A stretch of DNA of 64,000 bases from Astrobacterium formosum. GTDB lineage: Bacteria > Pseudomonadota > Alphaproteobacteria > Rhizobiales > Xanthobacteraceae. Below the pieces are notes generated by a model. That model was not told the DNA's origin, did not search any database, and worked only from the letters and a program-made list of their open reading frames with translations. The position numbers and the translations under genes are program-made. The DNA is taken from NCBI GenBank assembly GCA_030848545.1, contig JAVDCA010000004.1:223382-287381 (forward strand), written 5' to 3'. Shown piece after piece: positions 30,866 through 39,676 of this stretch. Positions within the stretch are counted from its first letter, which is position 1, and the number at the start of each line of letters is the position of its first letter.

Positions 30866-31522
30866 TCAGGCGGCGACGGGCATCTGCGCCACGTCGGCGG
30901 GCACGATCAGGCGTGCCGCCGTCATCTTGACGACCTGTTCGACGCTGACCCCCGGCGCGATCTCCCGGAGCACGAGGCCCTCCGGGGTCGGCGCGATGAC
31001 GGCGAGCTCGGTGACCACGAGGTCGACGCGACGCACCGAAGTCAGTGGCAGCGTGCATTTCGGGATGATCTTGGGCGCCCCCTTGGCGGTGTGGGTCATG
31101 GCCACGATCACCCGCTTGGCGCCGGTGACCAGGTCCATCGCGCCGCCCATGCCGGGCACCATCTTGCCGGGCACCATCCAGTTGGCGAGATGGCCGTCCT
31201 CGTCCACTTCGAGCCCGCCCAGCACGGTGGCGCTCAAGTGCCCGCCGCGGATGAGCCCGAACGAGAACGCACTGTCGAAGGCGCACGCCCCCGGCACCGC
31301 CCCCACCGGCGAGCCGCCGGCATCGGTCAGGAATTCGTCCTCGAGGCCGATCTCCGGCACCGGCTGCACGCCCACGAGCCCGTTCTCCGACTGGAAGAAC
31401 ACCTCGACGCCGGGCGGCAGATAGTTCGCCACCAGGGTCGGCAGCCCGATGCCGAGATTGACCAGTTCGCCCGGCGCGAGCTCCAGCGCGACGCGCGACG
31501 CGATGACGATCTTATCGTCCAT
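30866..31522 (-). CDS. atoA: 3-oxoacid/acetate CoA-transferase, beta subunit
   Basis: A 218-residue beta subunit of a family I CoA-transferase. The catalytic glutamate lies in the family pattern FQSENGLVG (E-N-G). NLGIGLPTLVANYL near the start and GGAMDLVTGAKRVIVAMTHTAKG are also diagnostic. With the alpha subunit it moves CoA from acetyl-CoA or succinyl-CoA to acetoacetate. Its start overlaps the atoD end by 11 bases, so the subunits are translationally coupled. Confidence 0.92.
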   Translation of the reverse strand: MDDKIVIASRVALELAPGELVNLGIGLPTLVANYLPPGVEVFFQSENGLVGVQPVPEIGLEDEFLTDAGGSPVGAVPGACAFDSAFSFGLIRGGHLSATVLGGLEVDEDGHLANWMVPGKMVPGMGGAMDLVTGAKRVIVAMTHTAKGAPKIIPKCTLPLTSVRRVDLVVTELAVIAPTPEGLVLREIAPGVSVEQVVKMTAARLIVPADVAQMPVAA

Positions 31523-32213
31523 TGGGGCGGCTCCTCTGAATGATGTAGTCGACCAGCACGTGCGGGGTGACCACGTGGTCGGGGGCGATGACGCCGGTGG
31601 GCACTATCTCGACCGGTTCGGCGATCACGGTCTCGGCCGCCATGGCCATCAGGGGATTGAAGTTGCGCGCCGTCATCTCGTATTCGAGATTGCCGCGGTA
31701 GTCGGCACGCTTGGCCGCCACCAGGGCGAAGTCGGCCCGCAGCGGCTTCTCGACCAGAAAGGTCTTGCCGTCGACCACGATGGTCTGCTTGCCGTCTTCC
31801 ACCGGGGTGCCGATGCCGGTCGGCGTGAGGACGCCGCCGAGCCCGTAGCCGCCGGCGCGCACCTGCTCGGCGAGCGTTCCCTGCGGCACCAGTTCGACCT
31901 CGATGTCGCCGGCGATCATCTGCTTCTGGGTCTCCGGATTGGTGCCGATATGGGAGGCGACCACCTTGCGGAGCGCGCGCGCGACCACCAGGAGCCCGAC
32001 GCCGTTGTCGGGCCGCGAGGTGTCGTTGCAGATGACGGTCAGGTCCTTGCGGCCCTGGCGGACCAGTTCGGCGATGAGGCGGTGCGGACTGCCCACCCCC
32101 ATGAAACCGCCGATCATCAGGACGGCCCCATCGGGGATCATCTCGGCGGCCTTTTCCACGCTGACTGCTTTCTGCGGTCGCGTGCCCGCCGTGAGTGCGG
32201 CGCTGACGGCCAT
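31512..32213 (-). CDS. atoD: 3-oxoacid/acetate CoA-transferase, alpha subunit
   Basis: A 233-residue alpha subunit of the same enzyme. Typical features: VSVEKAAEMIPDGAVLMIGGFMGVGSPHRLI at the N-terminus, QGTLAEQVRAGGYGLGGVLTPTGIGT in the middle and EMTARNFNPLMAMAAETVIAE near the end. AGGAG precedes the ATG. The assignment to acetoacetate is supported by the neighbouring thiolase, short-chain fatty acid transporter and AtoSC regulators. Confidence 0.92.
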   Translation of the reverse strand: MAVSAALTAGTRPQKAVSVEKAAEMIPDGAVLMIGGFMGVGSPHRLIAELVRQGRKDLTVICNDTSRPDNGVGLLVVARALRKVVASHIGTNPETQKQMIAGDIEVELVPQGTLAEQVRAGGYGLGGVLTPTGIGTPVEDGKQTIVVDGKTFLVEKPLRADFALVAAKRADYRGNLEYEMTARNFNPLMAMAAETVIAEPVEIVPTGVIAPDHVVTPHVLVDYIIQRSRPNGR

Positions 32214-32345
32214 GAAATTCTCCTAGTCGATCATGATTGGAAGGGATCGGGGCCGAGTTCGAGCCGAAACACCAGGATCGACTTGAGCTCGACCACCGGG
32301 CCCGGGCGGAGACCGCCCGGGCGTATGGGTCGGGTCACCGTGCCA

Positions 32346-33797
32346 TCACGGGAACACGGGCGGGTGATACTCGAGCCCCAAAGCGAACAGCCACAGCATG
32401 AACAGCACCACCGGCAGGTGAAGGAGGAGCTGCAGGAACGTGTAGCCGACGACGTCGCGCGCCTTCAGCGACAGGATGCCGAGCAGTGGCAGCATCCAGA
32501 ATGGATTGATGAGGTTCGGCAACGCCTCGGCGGCGTTGTAGACGTTCACCGTCCAGCCCAGATGCACCTTCAGCTCGATCGCTGCCTGCATGATGTAAGG
32601 CGCTTCGAGCAGCCATTTGCCGCCACCCGAGGGGATGAACAGACCGAGGATGGCCGAATAGACGCCCATGACCACCGGGAAGGTGTCGTGGGTGGAGATC
32701 GCGACGAAGAAATGGGCGATCTGGTCCGACAGCGACAGCCCGCCAAAGCCCTTCGCGGCGACCATGATGGCGGTGATCGAGCCGTAGAGCGGGAACTGGA
32801 TCAGCACGCCGGTGGTGGTCGGCACCGCCTTGGCGACGGCGTTGAGGAACGCCTTCGGCCGCCAATGCAACACGAAGCCGAGCATCAGGAACACCAGATT
32901 GTAGGTGTTGAGGCCGGAGATCGCCGTAATCCACGACTTCGAGGTGAATTCGTCGAGCATCCATCCGAGCGTCAGCCCGACGATGATGACGGTGAGCAGC
33001 GGGCTGTATTCGAGCCATTCGCCCGGGCGGTCACGTTTCGGCAACTCCGCGGTCTTGATCTCGACGTCGATGTTCATGTCCTGCGCGGTCACCGCCTTGT
33101 TGCCGATCGGCGCCGACGCGAAGGCGATCGCCACCGAAATGATCAGCAGCACGACGAACATGGCGATCGACTGCCACAAGAAGATCGTCTCGGTGAACGG
33201 GATGATGCCCACCAACTTGAACAGTGCCGGCGGCAGCGATGTCGGATTGGCGTGCAACTGCGCGGCCGAGGACGACAGGCCCAACGCCCAGGTGGCGCCG
33301 AGGCCCAGATAGGCGGCGGCGGCGGCGGCGCGATAGTCCATCCGCAGTTCCTTGCGCCCCGCCAGAGCCTTCACCAGCAGGCTGCCGAACACGAGGCTGA
33401 GACCCCAGTTCAGCATCGAGGCGAGAATCGAGATCAAGGCGACGAAGCCGACGGCTCCACGACCCGTCGTCGGCACGGCGGCGAGCCGCTCGATCAACCG
33501 CGCGGCCGGCGGCGAACTGGCGACGACGTAGCCCGTGATGGCGACGAAGGCCATCTGCATCGTGAACGGAATGATGCTCCAGAAGCCGAGACCGAACTGC
33601 TTGGAGACCGCCATCGGCGATGCGCCGTTGATCATCGCGCCGCCTGCGACGATCGCCACCGCCACCGCGGCGAAAATGAAGGAATCCGGGAACCACTTCT
33701 CGGCCCAGCCGGTAAACCCGAGCGCAACGCGGGCTAGAAAGCCTTGCTCTGCGCTTTCACCGGCAGGCGTGCCGGACTTGATGGTTTCAATGCTCAT
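32346..33797 (-). CDS. atoE: Short-chain fatty acid transporter AtoE
   Basis: A 483-residue membrane protein with about 11-12 helices of the AtoE family. Segments such as FIFAAVAVAIVAGGAM, FVALISILASMLNWGLSLVFGSLLVKALA, FPLYGSITAIM and LFIPSGGGKWLLEAPYIMQAA are characteristic. It is thought to import acetoacetate, butyrate or similar short acids. Here it is the first gene of the operon, whereas in E. coli it is third (atoDAEB). It is transcribed from the sigma-54 promoter candidate at 34038-34052. Confidence 0.92.
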   Translation of the reverse strand: MSIETIKSGTPAGESAEQGFLARVALGFTGWAEKWFPDSFIFAAVAVAIVAGGAMINGASPMAVSKQFGLGFWSIIPFTMQMAFVAITGYVVASSPPAARLIERLAAVPTTGRGAVGFVALISILASMLNWGLSLVFGSLLVKALAGRKELRMDYRAAAAAAYLGLGATWALGLSSSAAQLHANPTSLPPALFKLVGIIPFTETIFLWQSIAMFVVLLIISVAIAFASAPIGNKAVTAQDMNIDVEIKTAELPKRDRPGEWLEYSPLLTVIIVGLTLGWMLDEFTSKSWITAISGLNTYNLVFLMLGFVLHWRPKAFLNAVAKAVPTTTGVLIQFPLYGSITAIMVAAKGFGGLSLSDQIAHFFVAISTHDTFPVVMGVYSAILGLFIPSGGGKWLLEAPYIMQAAIELKVHLGWTVNVYNAAEALPNLINPFWMLPLLGILSLKARDVVGYTFLQLLLHLPVVLFMLWLFALGLEYHPPVFP

Positions 33798-34037
33798 TGC
33801 TCTCCCTCTCGGATGATGTCGAATTAGCCAGTAGAACGAACCATCGGGGGAAATGGCCGCCAGCCACCACGTCGCGAAAATCGCGATGTCGAGGCCGGGT
33901 CGTTCACGTTCGGCGCCTTACGTCGTGGAGCCGGAGACCGTGGTCTCCTTCGGGTGTCGTCTCCTGTGGTCGAGTGCCTGCCGTGCCGGCATGCCATGTG
34001 GCGGACGGGACCGGAGGCAAACACCATCGTGTGTTCG

Positions 34038-34052
34038 GCAAGGCGCGTGCCA
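34038..34052 (-). promoter_or_regulatory. Sigma-54 (-24/-12) promoter of the ato operon
   Basis: On the minus strand the sequence reads TGGCACGCGCCTTGC, an exact match to the RpoN consensus TGGCAC-N5-TTGC. It points toward atoE, whose start codon lies 241 bases away. The neighbouring atoC encodes a sigma-54 activator with the GAFTGA loop, and palindromes lie further upstream, so the arrangement is complete for AtoC-activated transcription. Confidence 0.8.
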
Positions 34053-34088
34053 TGTGGGAGGGGCGCTGCTTTTACGGCATTTTCTTCG

Positions 34089-34143
34089 CTGCAGTGGCAC
34101 TGCAGACGGCCCTGGGGTGCGCAGTTTGGTGCTCACCTGCGCA
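34089..34143. promoter_or_regulatory. Candidate AtoC upstream activating sites
   Basis: Two inverted repeats lie 37-91 bases upstream of the sigma-54 promoter. The first is a perfect 17-base palindrome, CTGCAGTGGCACTGCAG (34089-34105). The second has TGCGCAG (34118-34124) and CTGCGCA (34137-34143) separated by 12 bases. Their spacing from each other and from the promoter is what an enhancer-binding regulator needs. Binding by AtoC is inferred. Confidence 0.5.
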
Positions 34144-34280
34144 AATCCTTGCGCTTTCCCGGCCGCCTCGCGCATCCTGACGCATCCGAAACATCACGAC
34201 TTGCCACCCGGCGTGGGCGCCGTCATAACGCAGGTGGACGAGAGGCGCCGCGTCGGCGCCCGTCATCGCAACCGGCCCCA

Positions 34281-36131
34281 GTGCGTCGATTCGATCTCCG
34301 TCGTTTCCTCCCCGTGCGGACGCTGCGTGTCCGCCTGATGCTGACGTCGCTCCTCGTCGTCGCGCTGCCGATCGCGATCGTCGCGATCGTGCTGGAGCGC
34401 GAAGGCATACAGGCGTTGCGCGGCGAGAAGGAGGACAAGCTCTTCGCGCTGGCGCGCATTCTGGATGCCGAGCTGGGGCCCGGTTACGACGCGCTGATTG
34501 CCGATCTGCCGACGGGCTGGAACGATCGTGCGGCCGCGATCCGGCATCTCAATGCCAAGCTCGCCGGCATCACCGACCGGGTCGCCGACGCCGCCCCGGG
34601 GGTCGGCGTCGGTTACTATTCCGGCCGGCTCGATGCCATCTTGACCTATGGGCCGAGCCGCGATCACGGCAGGACGGTCGGCATCTCGATCCCCGCAGGC
34701 CACCCGGGCCGAGTCGTCATGGCGACCGGGCTCGCGCGCGCGGAGGTGGGTACGCTGGTGCGCGGCCGCATCCTCAACGCGATGCATCCGATCATCCGCG
34801 GCGGCGAAGCGATCGGCTATATCTGGGCCAACGAATATTCGTCGGTGATCGAGCAGCAGCAAAGCGCGATCGACTATGCGGTTCTGCTGGCCAGCATCGG
34901 CGGACTGGTGGTCGGATTCGCCATCATCAGCGTTTTGTCGCGTCGGCTGTCACGCGAAGTCGGCATCGTCGTCAAGGGCCTGGCCGCCCTCAAGCACAAT
35001 CTGCGCCGCCCGATCCCGCCGCTGCGCGACGAACTCGGTGCGATCGGCGAGGCGATCAACGGCATGGCCAAGGCGCTGCTCGACGCCAAGTCGCTCAACG
35101 AGAACATCCTGGCGAGCGTCGCCGACGGCATCGTCGCGGTCGATACCGAAGGCCGCGTCAAGGCGCTCAATCCCGCCGCCGAGCAGCTCTACGGCGTGCG
35201 CGCCGACGAGGTGATCGGACGTCCGTATCGCGACTTGTTCTCCGTCGGCTCCAGGGGGCAGAGTGCGCTTCTCGACACCCTGGAGACCAACCGCACCCAT
35301 GCCGCCGCCAATATCGAGTTTTCACGGCCCGACCAGACGCTGCACATCAACGCCACCTCGAGCACGCTGCGCGACGGCGACGGCAACCGCATCGGCGCCG
35401 TCGTGGTCCTCAAGGACGTCAGCGAGCGCGACCGCCTGCTGGTGCAGGTGATGCGCGCCGACCGGCTTGCCGCGCTCGGCGAACTGACCGCCGGCATCGC
35501 CCACGAGATCCGCAATCCGCTCACCTCGATCCGCGGATTCATGCAGTATCTCGAGGATTGCGAGAGCCTGGAGGAGTGGCAGAACTACGGCCCGCTCATC
35601 ATCCGGGAGGTCGACAGTCTCAACCATATCGTCGATGAGCTCCTCGCCTTCGGCCGGCCGCAAACGCCCCGCATCGGTCGGGTCCGTATCCAGAACATCG
35701 TCGAGGAGATGGCGTTCCTCGCCCGCGGCAAGTCCGACGCCCATATCGAACTCGATTTCGCCCCCGACATCCCGCTCATTGATGCCGACGGCGAAGCGCT
35801 CAAGCAGGCACTGCTCAATCTCCTGATCAACGCCATTCAGGCGATTCCGGACGGCGGAACGATCACCGTCTCGGTGCGGCCGGAGGAGGGTGAGTGCGTC
35901 TCCATCAGGGTCGTCGACGACGGTGTGGGCGTTGCGGCCGCCGATATCGGCAAGGTGTTCGACCCGTTCTTCTCCACCAAGCCCACCGGCACCGGGCTGG
36001 GCCTCGCGATGGTCCATCGCATCGTCGACGCCCACCACGGGACCATCACCTTCGACAGCCGTCTCGGGGCCGGCACCGTGGTCGAAATACGCTTGCCGGT
36101 CACCCACCCCGAAGTCGAGGCCGTGACATGA
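34281..36131 (+). CDS. atoS: Sensor histidine kinase AtoS
   Basis: About 616 residues. An N-terminal membrane helix (about 18-38), a periplasmic region and a second helix (about 198-218) are followed by a HAMP-like linker and a PAS domain (about 275-385: ILASVADGIVAVDTEGRVKALNPAAEQLYG). The HisKA domain carries the phospho-accepting His in GIAHEIRNPLTSIRGF. HATPase follows with LLNLLINAIQAIPDGG, DDGVGV and GTGLGLAMVHRIV. It matches AtoS, the acetoacetate/short-chain fatty acid responsive partner of AtoC. No ATG is available before the first helix; a GTG at 34281 is used and remains uncertain. The stop overlaps the atoC start by 4 bases. Confidence 0.87.
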   Translation: MRRFDLRRFLPVRTLRVRLMLTSLLVVALPIAIVAIVLEREGIQALRGEKEDKLFALARILDAELGPGYDALIADLPTGWNDRAAAIRHLNAKLAGITDRVADAAPGVGVGYYSGRLDAILTYGPSRDHGRTVGISIPAGHPGRVVMATGLARAEVGTLVRGRILNAMHPIIRGGEAIGYIWANEYSSVIEQQQSAIDYAVLLASIGGLVVGFAIISVLSRRLSREVGIVVKGLAALKHNLRRPIPPLRDELGAIGEAINGMAKALLDAKSLNENILASVADGIVAVDTEGRVKALNPAAEQLYGVRADEVIGRPYRDLFSVGSRGQSALLDTLETNRTHAAANIEFSRPDQTLHINATSSTLRDGDGNRIGAVVVLKDVSERDRLLVQVMRADRLAALGELTAGIAHEIRNPLTSIRGFMQYLEDCESLEEWQNYGPLIIREVDSLNHIVDELLAFGRPQTPRIGRVRIQNIVEEMAFLARGKSDAHIELDFAPDIPLIDADGEALKQALLNLLINAIQAIPDGGTITVSVRPEEGECVSIRVVDDGVGVAAADIGKVFDPFFSTKPTGTGLGLAMVHRIVDAHHGTITFDSRLGAGTVVEIRLPVTHPEVEAVT

Positions 36132-37531
36132 CCGTCCACTCTCCGAGCGTGCTGGTCGTCGACGACGACGAGGCGATCCGACAGATGCTCGCCGCCGTTC
36201 TCGCCAAGAACGGCGCCCAGGTGACGCTGGCCAGGGACGGTGTCGAGGCCATAGAGGCGTTCCGGCGCCATCATGCCGATATCGTGCTGATGGATATCCG
36301 CATGCCCCGGCGCAGCGGCCTCGAGGCGATGAAGGAAATCCTCGAGATAGACCGCGGCGCGTCGGTGATCCTGATGACCGCGTTCGCCGAGGTCGGCACC
36401 GCCGTCAAGGCCATGAAGGACGGTGCCTTCGAATACGTCATCAAACCGTTCGACATCGAGGAAATCCGGGTGCTGGTGCGGCGCGCCTTGGAAATCCGCG
36501 CCATGCGCGCCGATATCGTTTCGCTCCGCCGCGAACTCTCGGAGCGCTACGGCGCCGAGGGCATCCTGACCGACAATCCGCGCATGATGGAACTGCGCCA
36601 GACCGTCGCCAAGGTGGCGCGCTCGAACGCCACGGTGCTGGTCGAAGGCGAGAGCGGCACCGGCAAGGAACTGGTGGCTGCCGCTTTGCACTACGGCAGC
36701 ACGCGGGTCGCCGGGCCGTTCGTCAAGCTCAACTGCGCCGCGGTGCCGGAAGGGCTTCTGGAGAGCGAATTCTTCGGCCACGAGAAAGGCGCGTTCACCG
36801 GCGCCTCGGCGCGCCGTCGCGGCCGTTTCGAGCAGGCGGAGGGAGGCACGCTGTTTCTCGACGAGATCGGCGAAATCTCCATGGCGCTGCAGGTCAAGCT
36901 CCTGCGGGTCCTGCAGGAACGCGAGTTCGAACGCGTCGGCGGCTCGATGCCGATCAAGACCGACGTGCGCATCGTCGCCGCCACCAACCGCGACCTCGAG
37001 GCCATGGTGCGCGCCGGCACGTTCCGCCAGGATCTGTTCTTCCGCCTCAACGTGGTGCGGTTGCGCACGATTCCGCTGCGCGAACGGCCCGAGGACATCC
37101 GGCTGCTCGCCGGCCATTTCCTCGATCGCTTCGCGGCGGCCAACGGCGTCGTCATCCGCGGTTTCGATCCGGCGACGCTGGAATGCCTCGTCGGCTATTC
37201 CTGGCCCGGCAATGTGCGTGAACTCGCCAATGCGATCGAACGCGCGGTGGTGATGAGTGCCAACGGCGTCATCCTGCCCGAAGACCTGCCCGAGAACATC
37301 GGCCGGCCGCACGAGCGGAACCCCGACGCCTTGGAGCGGCAGAAGCACGACGGCACCGCCGACCGGCCGCTGCGCGCGCTCGTCGGCGAGTACGAGGCGG
37401 AGGTCATCCGCGCCGCATTGGCGCGCAACGGCGGCAATCGCGCCCGCACCGCCGTCGCGCTGGGGATCAGCCGGCGCGCCTTGCTCTACAAGCTGCAGGA
37501 GTACGGCATCGGCGGGCGCGACGGTGAGTGA
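36128..37531 (+). CDS. atoC: Sigma-54-dependent response regulator AtoC
   Basis: A 467-residue NtrC-type activator. Receiver domain (residues 5-120) with phospho-acceptor Asp in IVLMDIRMPRRSG. AAA+ domain (about 148-385) with Walker A GESGTGKE, the sigma-54-contacting GAFTGA loop, Walker B GGTLFLDEIGE and sensor sites. C-terminal Fis-type helix-turn-helix: GNRARTAVALGISRRALLYKLQEYG. It should activate the divergent ato operon from its sigma-54 promoter. The ATGA overlap with atoS shows a coupled pair. Confidence 0.93.
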   Translation: MTVHSPSVLVVDDDEAIRQMLAAVLAKNGAQVTLARDGVEAIEAFRRHHADIVLMDIRMPRRSGLEAMKEILEIDRGASVILMTAFAEVGTAVKAMKDGAFEYVIKPFDIEEIRVLVRRALEIRAMRADIVSLRRELSERYGAEGILTDNPRMMELRQTVAKVARSNATVLVEGESGTGKELVAAALHYGSTRVAGPFVKLNCAAVPEGLLESEFFGHEKGAFTGASARRRGRFEQAEGGTLFLDEIGEISMALQVKLLRVLQEREFERVGGSMPIKTDVRIVAATNRDLEAMVRAGTFRQDLFFRLNVVRLRTIPLRERPEDIRLLAGHFLDRFAAANGVVIRGFDPATLECLVGYSWPGNVRELANAIERAVVMSANGVILPEDLPENIGRPHERNPDALERQKHDGTADRPLRALVGEYEAEVIRAALARNGGNRARTAVALGISRRALLYKLQEYGIGGRDGE

Positions 37532-37591
37532 TCGGCCCTTCATGTCCGCCCGACTGCGGGCCTGGCCGGCTGCGGGCCTGGATTGCGTTTC

Positions 37592-38803
37592 TCAGTTCCC
37601 CATCAGTCGTTCGCGGATGGCGCGCCGCACCGGGAATAGGCCGGGCGGTCGCGCCGCCGGTGGCGGTGCCGCCGCGACTGGCGTCGTCCCGGAGGCGACC
37701 GCCGTCAGAGCCCCCTGACATCTGGGCGACAGTCGCGAGGAGTTGCGCTGCAAGCACATGAACGCCTCCTGGCCGCCCGGCTGTACGCCGCGGCAGTTCA
37801 TCATGAAGTCGCGCTGGCAGGCGCTCTTGATGGCGGATTGCTGGGCCGCCGTGGCGGCGGCGGGTGCTGCTGCCGGCGCTGCCGTCGCCGCGGCGGGGCT
37901 TCCGATGGCGCCGACGGCCGAGCGGCAGGCGGTGGAAAGCTGTGCGCTGTTGCGCTTGAGACACGCGAGGGCATCGGCGCCGCCGGGCTGAACGCCGGAA
38001 CAGCGCGACATGAAATCGGAGCGGCACGACGCCCGGATCGCCGCCTGCTGCTCGGCGGTTGGCTGGGTGGGCGCTGCCGCGGCCGGAGTTGCTGCTGCGG
38101 CGCGTTGCGCAGGGGGCGGGGCTGCGGCCGGCGCGGCGGCGCGCCTGGGCGTCGGTGGTTTCGCGGTCGGCCCCGCGGGGGTGGGTGTCGCGGTCTGGGC
38201 CGGCGCCGCCATGCCGGAGGGCGTCACGGCGAAACGGCAGGGGGCGGACAACTTGGCGGCGTTGCGCTGAAGGCAGCTCAGCCCCTCCAGGCCGCCCGGC
38301 GGCACGCCGGCGCAGTGGGCGGCGAAATCGGACGGGCAGGCGGCGCGGATGGCCGCCACCTGGTCGGAAGACGGCACTCCCGCGGGCGGTTGCCCCGCCG
38401 GCGGTTGCCCCGCGGGCGGTTGCACCGCCGGCGCAGCTGCCTGCGGCGAAGCCGCCTGCGGTGAAGCCGCCTGCGGTGCAGGTGCGGCGGTTGGGACGGC
38501 GGCGGGCGCACTGGGGGGCGGCGCTGCGGCCACGCTCGCGGGGGCCGGATTGGGCGAACCGGCTTTCACCGCCGCCTGGCACCTGGGCGTCAGCTGGGCG
38601 ACGTTCTTGCGCAGGCAGGCGAGGGCGTCGGCGCCTCCCGGCGTGACGCCGGCGCAGCGCGCCATGAAATCGGACCGGCACGACGAACGAATGGCGCTGA
38701 CCTGCTCGGGCGACGGTTGCTGGCTCTGCGCCGGCGAGCCGGCCAGCACCGACAACATCAACACAGCCGAAATGAAACCCGTGCCCTTGCCCCATTGGGT
38801 CAT
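37592..38803 (-). CDS. Secreted protein with four cysteine-rich repeats
   Basis: A 403-residue protein with a signal peptide (GFISAVLMLSVLAGSPAQS) and four copies of a roughly 43-residue module. Each module has four cysteines with identical spacing, C-x7-C-x12-C-x11-C: C42/50/63/75, C156/164/177/189, C260/268/281/293, C329/337/350/362. Each contains the core G-V-x-P-G-G-x-[DE]-[AG]-[LF]. The modules resemble the cysteine-rich repeat of the Golgi/GLG1 type (Cys_rich_FGFR), found in some alphaproteobacterial exported proteins. They are joined by long Ala/Pro linkers, some with perfect internal repeats (QPPAG, SPQAA). A strong GGAGGTG site precedes the ATG at 38803. It probably lies in the periplasm or outside the cell; function unknown. 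Confidence 0.85.
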   Translation of the reverse strand: MTQWGKGTGFISAVLMLSVLAGSPAQSQQPSPEQVSAIRSSCRSDFMARCAGVTPGGADALACLRKNVAQLTPRCQAAVKAGSPNPAPASVAAAPPPSAPAAVPTAAPAPQAASPQAASPQAAAPAVQPPAGQPPAGQPPAGVPSSDQVAAIRAACPSDFAAHCAGVPPGGLEGLSCLQRNAAKLSAPCRFAVTPSGMAAPAQTATPTPAGPTAKPPTPRRAAAPAAAPPPAQRAAAATPAAAAPTQPTAEQQAAIRASCRSDFMSRCSGVQPGGADALACLKRNSAQLSTACRSAVGAIGSPAAATAAPAAAPAAATAAQQSAIKSACQRDFMMNCRGVQPGGQEAFMCLQRNSSRLSPRCQGALTAVASGTTPVAAAPPPAARPPGLFPVRRAIRERLMGN

Positions 38804-39121
38804 CACGTCACCTCCCCGTCGTTGCGGCTTGTCGCCTTCGAGGCGAAGGCCGGCGGCGATTTCGCCAAGCCTCGCATACCGCAAAGTAACCAGATCGGGC
38901 GCCGCACGGTAGTGCAGAAAATTGAGTGGACCGCCGGCTTTCCCTTCGCTCATTCGCTCGAAAGCTCTGTAATTTGCACCACGGCCCGCGCGGTTGTTGC
39001 GGGATGTCTTGACGGCGTCTCCGTTGACCCTTGCGGGTCAAATCTCCATTGTGCAGACAGGTGTGTGTGCAGACAGGCGTGTCCGGTGTGCGACCGGGCA
39101 AACAGGCAGGAACGAGCCCCG

Positions 39122-39358
39122 ATGGCGATGGATGCGAGCGAAATCGAACGCCTCATCAAGGCGAGCATCCCGGATGCGCAGGTGACCATCCGCGACCTCG
39201 CGGGCGATGGCGACCACTACGCCGCTACCGTATTGTCGGAGTCCTTCCGCGGAAAGTCGCGGGTCCAGCAGCACCAGATCGTCTACGCGGCGCTCAGGGG
39301 GCAGTTGGGCGGCATCCTGCACGCGCTGGCGCTGCAGACAGGTGTGCCGGAACGTTGA
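39122..39358 (+). CDS. bolA: BolA family protein
   Basis: A 78-residue BolA-like protein: MAMDASEIERLIKASIPDAQVTIRDL, then GDGDHYAATVLSESFRGKSRVQQHQIVYAAL. The invariant His of the VQQHQ segment is the ligand for a shared [2Fe-2S] cluster with monothiol glutaredoxins. In related bacteria it lies between purL and grxD. Here purL ends 9.8 kb upstream and grxD starts 1.2 kb downstream, separated by a porin gene. It is expected to act with GrxD in iron-sulfur handling. Confidence 0.9.
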   Translation: MAMDASEIERLIKASIPDAQVTIRDLAGDGDHYAATVLSESFRGKSRVQQHQIVYAALRGQLGGILHALALQTGVPER

Positions 39359-39676
39359 TCGTCATTGCCGCGATCGTCATCAGACAAGGCCGACAACGGC
39401 GGAGCCGTTGAATTGACGTAAAAGAGTCCGCGTGGACTCCCTAGGCCGCGAAACATAAGCGCATGAATTCGCGCTGAATGGCTGCCGCTACGGTGCGCGG
39501 CGCCACAATCTGCACAATATTGCAATTTGAATTGTATGTTGGACGTGCGCAACCTAGGCATTTCGCCTGCGGCCGTGATCAGTTTTCAGACTGTTGCCAA
39601 ATAGTTACCATGGACTCCGTTGGAAGGTTTATGCCCTCAGTCTCTGGTTTGCTTTCAACTTCCTGGAGTTACGTCA
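39359..39676 (+). other. Intergenic region bolA / outer-membrane protein
   Basis: 318 bases. It contains a small perfect hairpin (GAGTCC at 39424-39429, GGACTC at 39434-39439) with no U tract. Further on, a distinctly AT-rich stretch at about 39508-39540 (with ACAAT/ATTGT inverted halves) probably holds the promoter of the outer-membrane protein gene. No gene was seen. Confidence 0.5.

Noticed and set aside
37592..38803. CRISPR-like or tandem DNA repeats in the Ala/Pro linkers of the cysteine-rich protein gene
   Set aside because: They are in-frame, codon-periodic coding repeats; no spacer structure and no cas genes.
39424..39439. Hairpin GAGTCC/GGACTC after bolA as a terminator
   Set aside because: Short 6-bp stem with no U tract; not enough to call a terminator.
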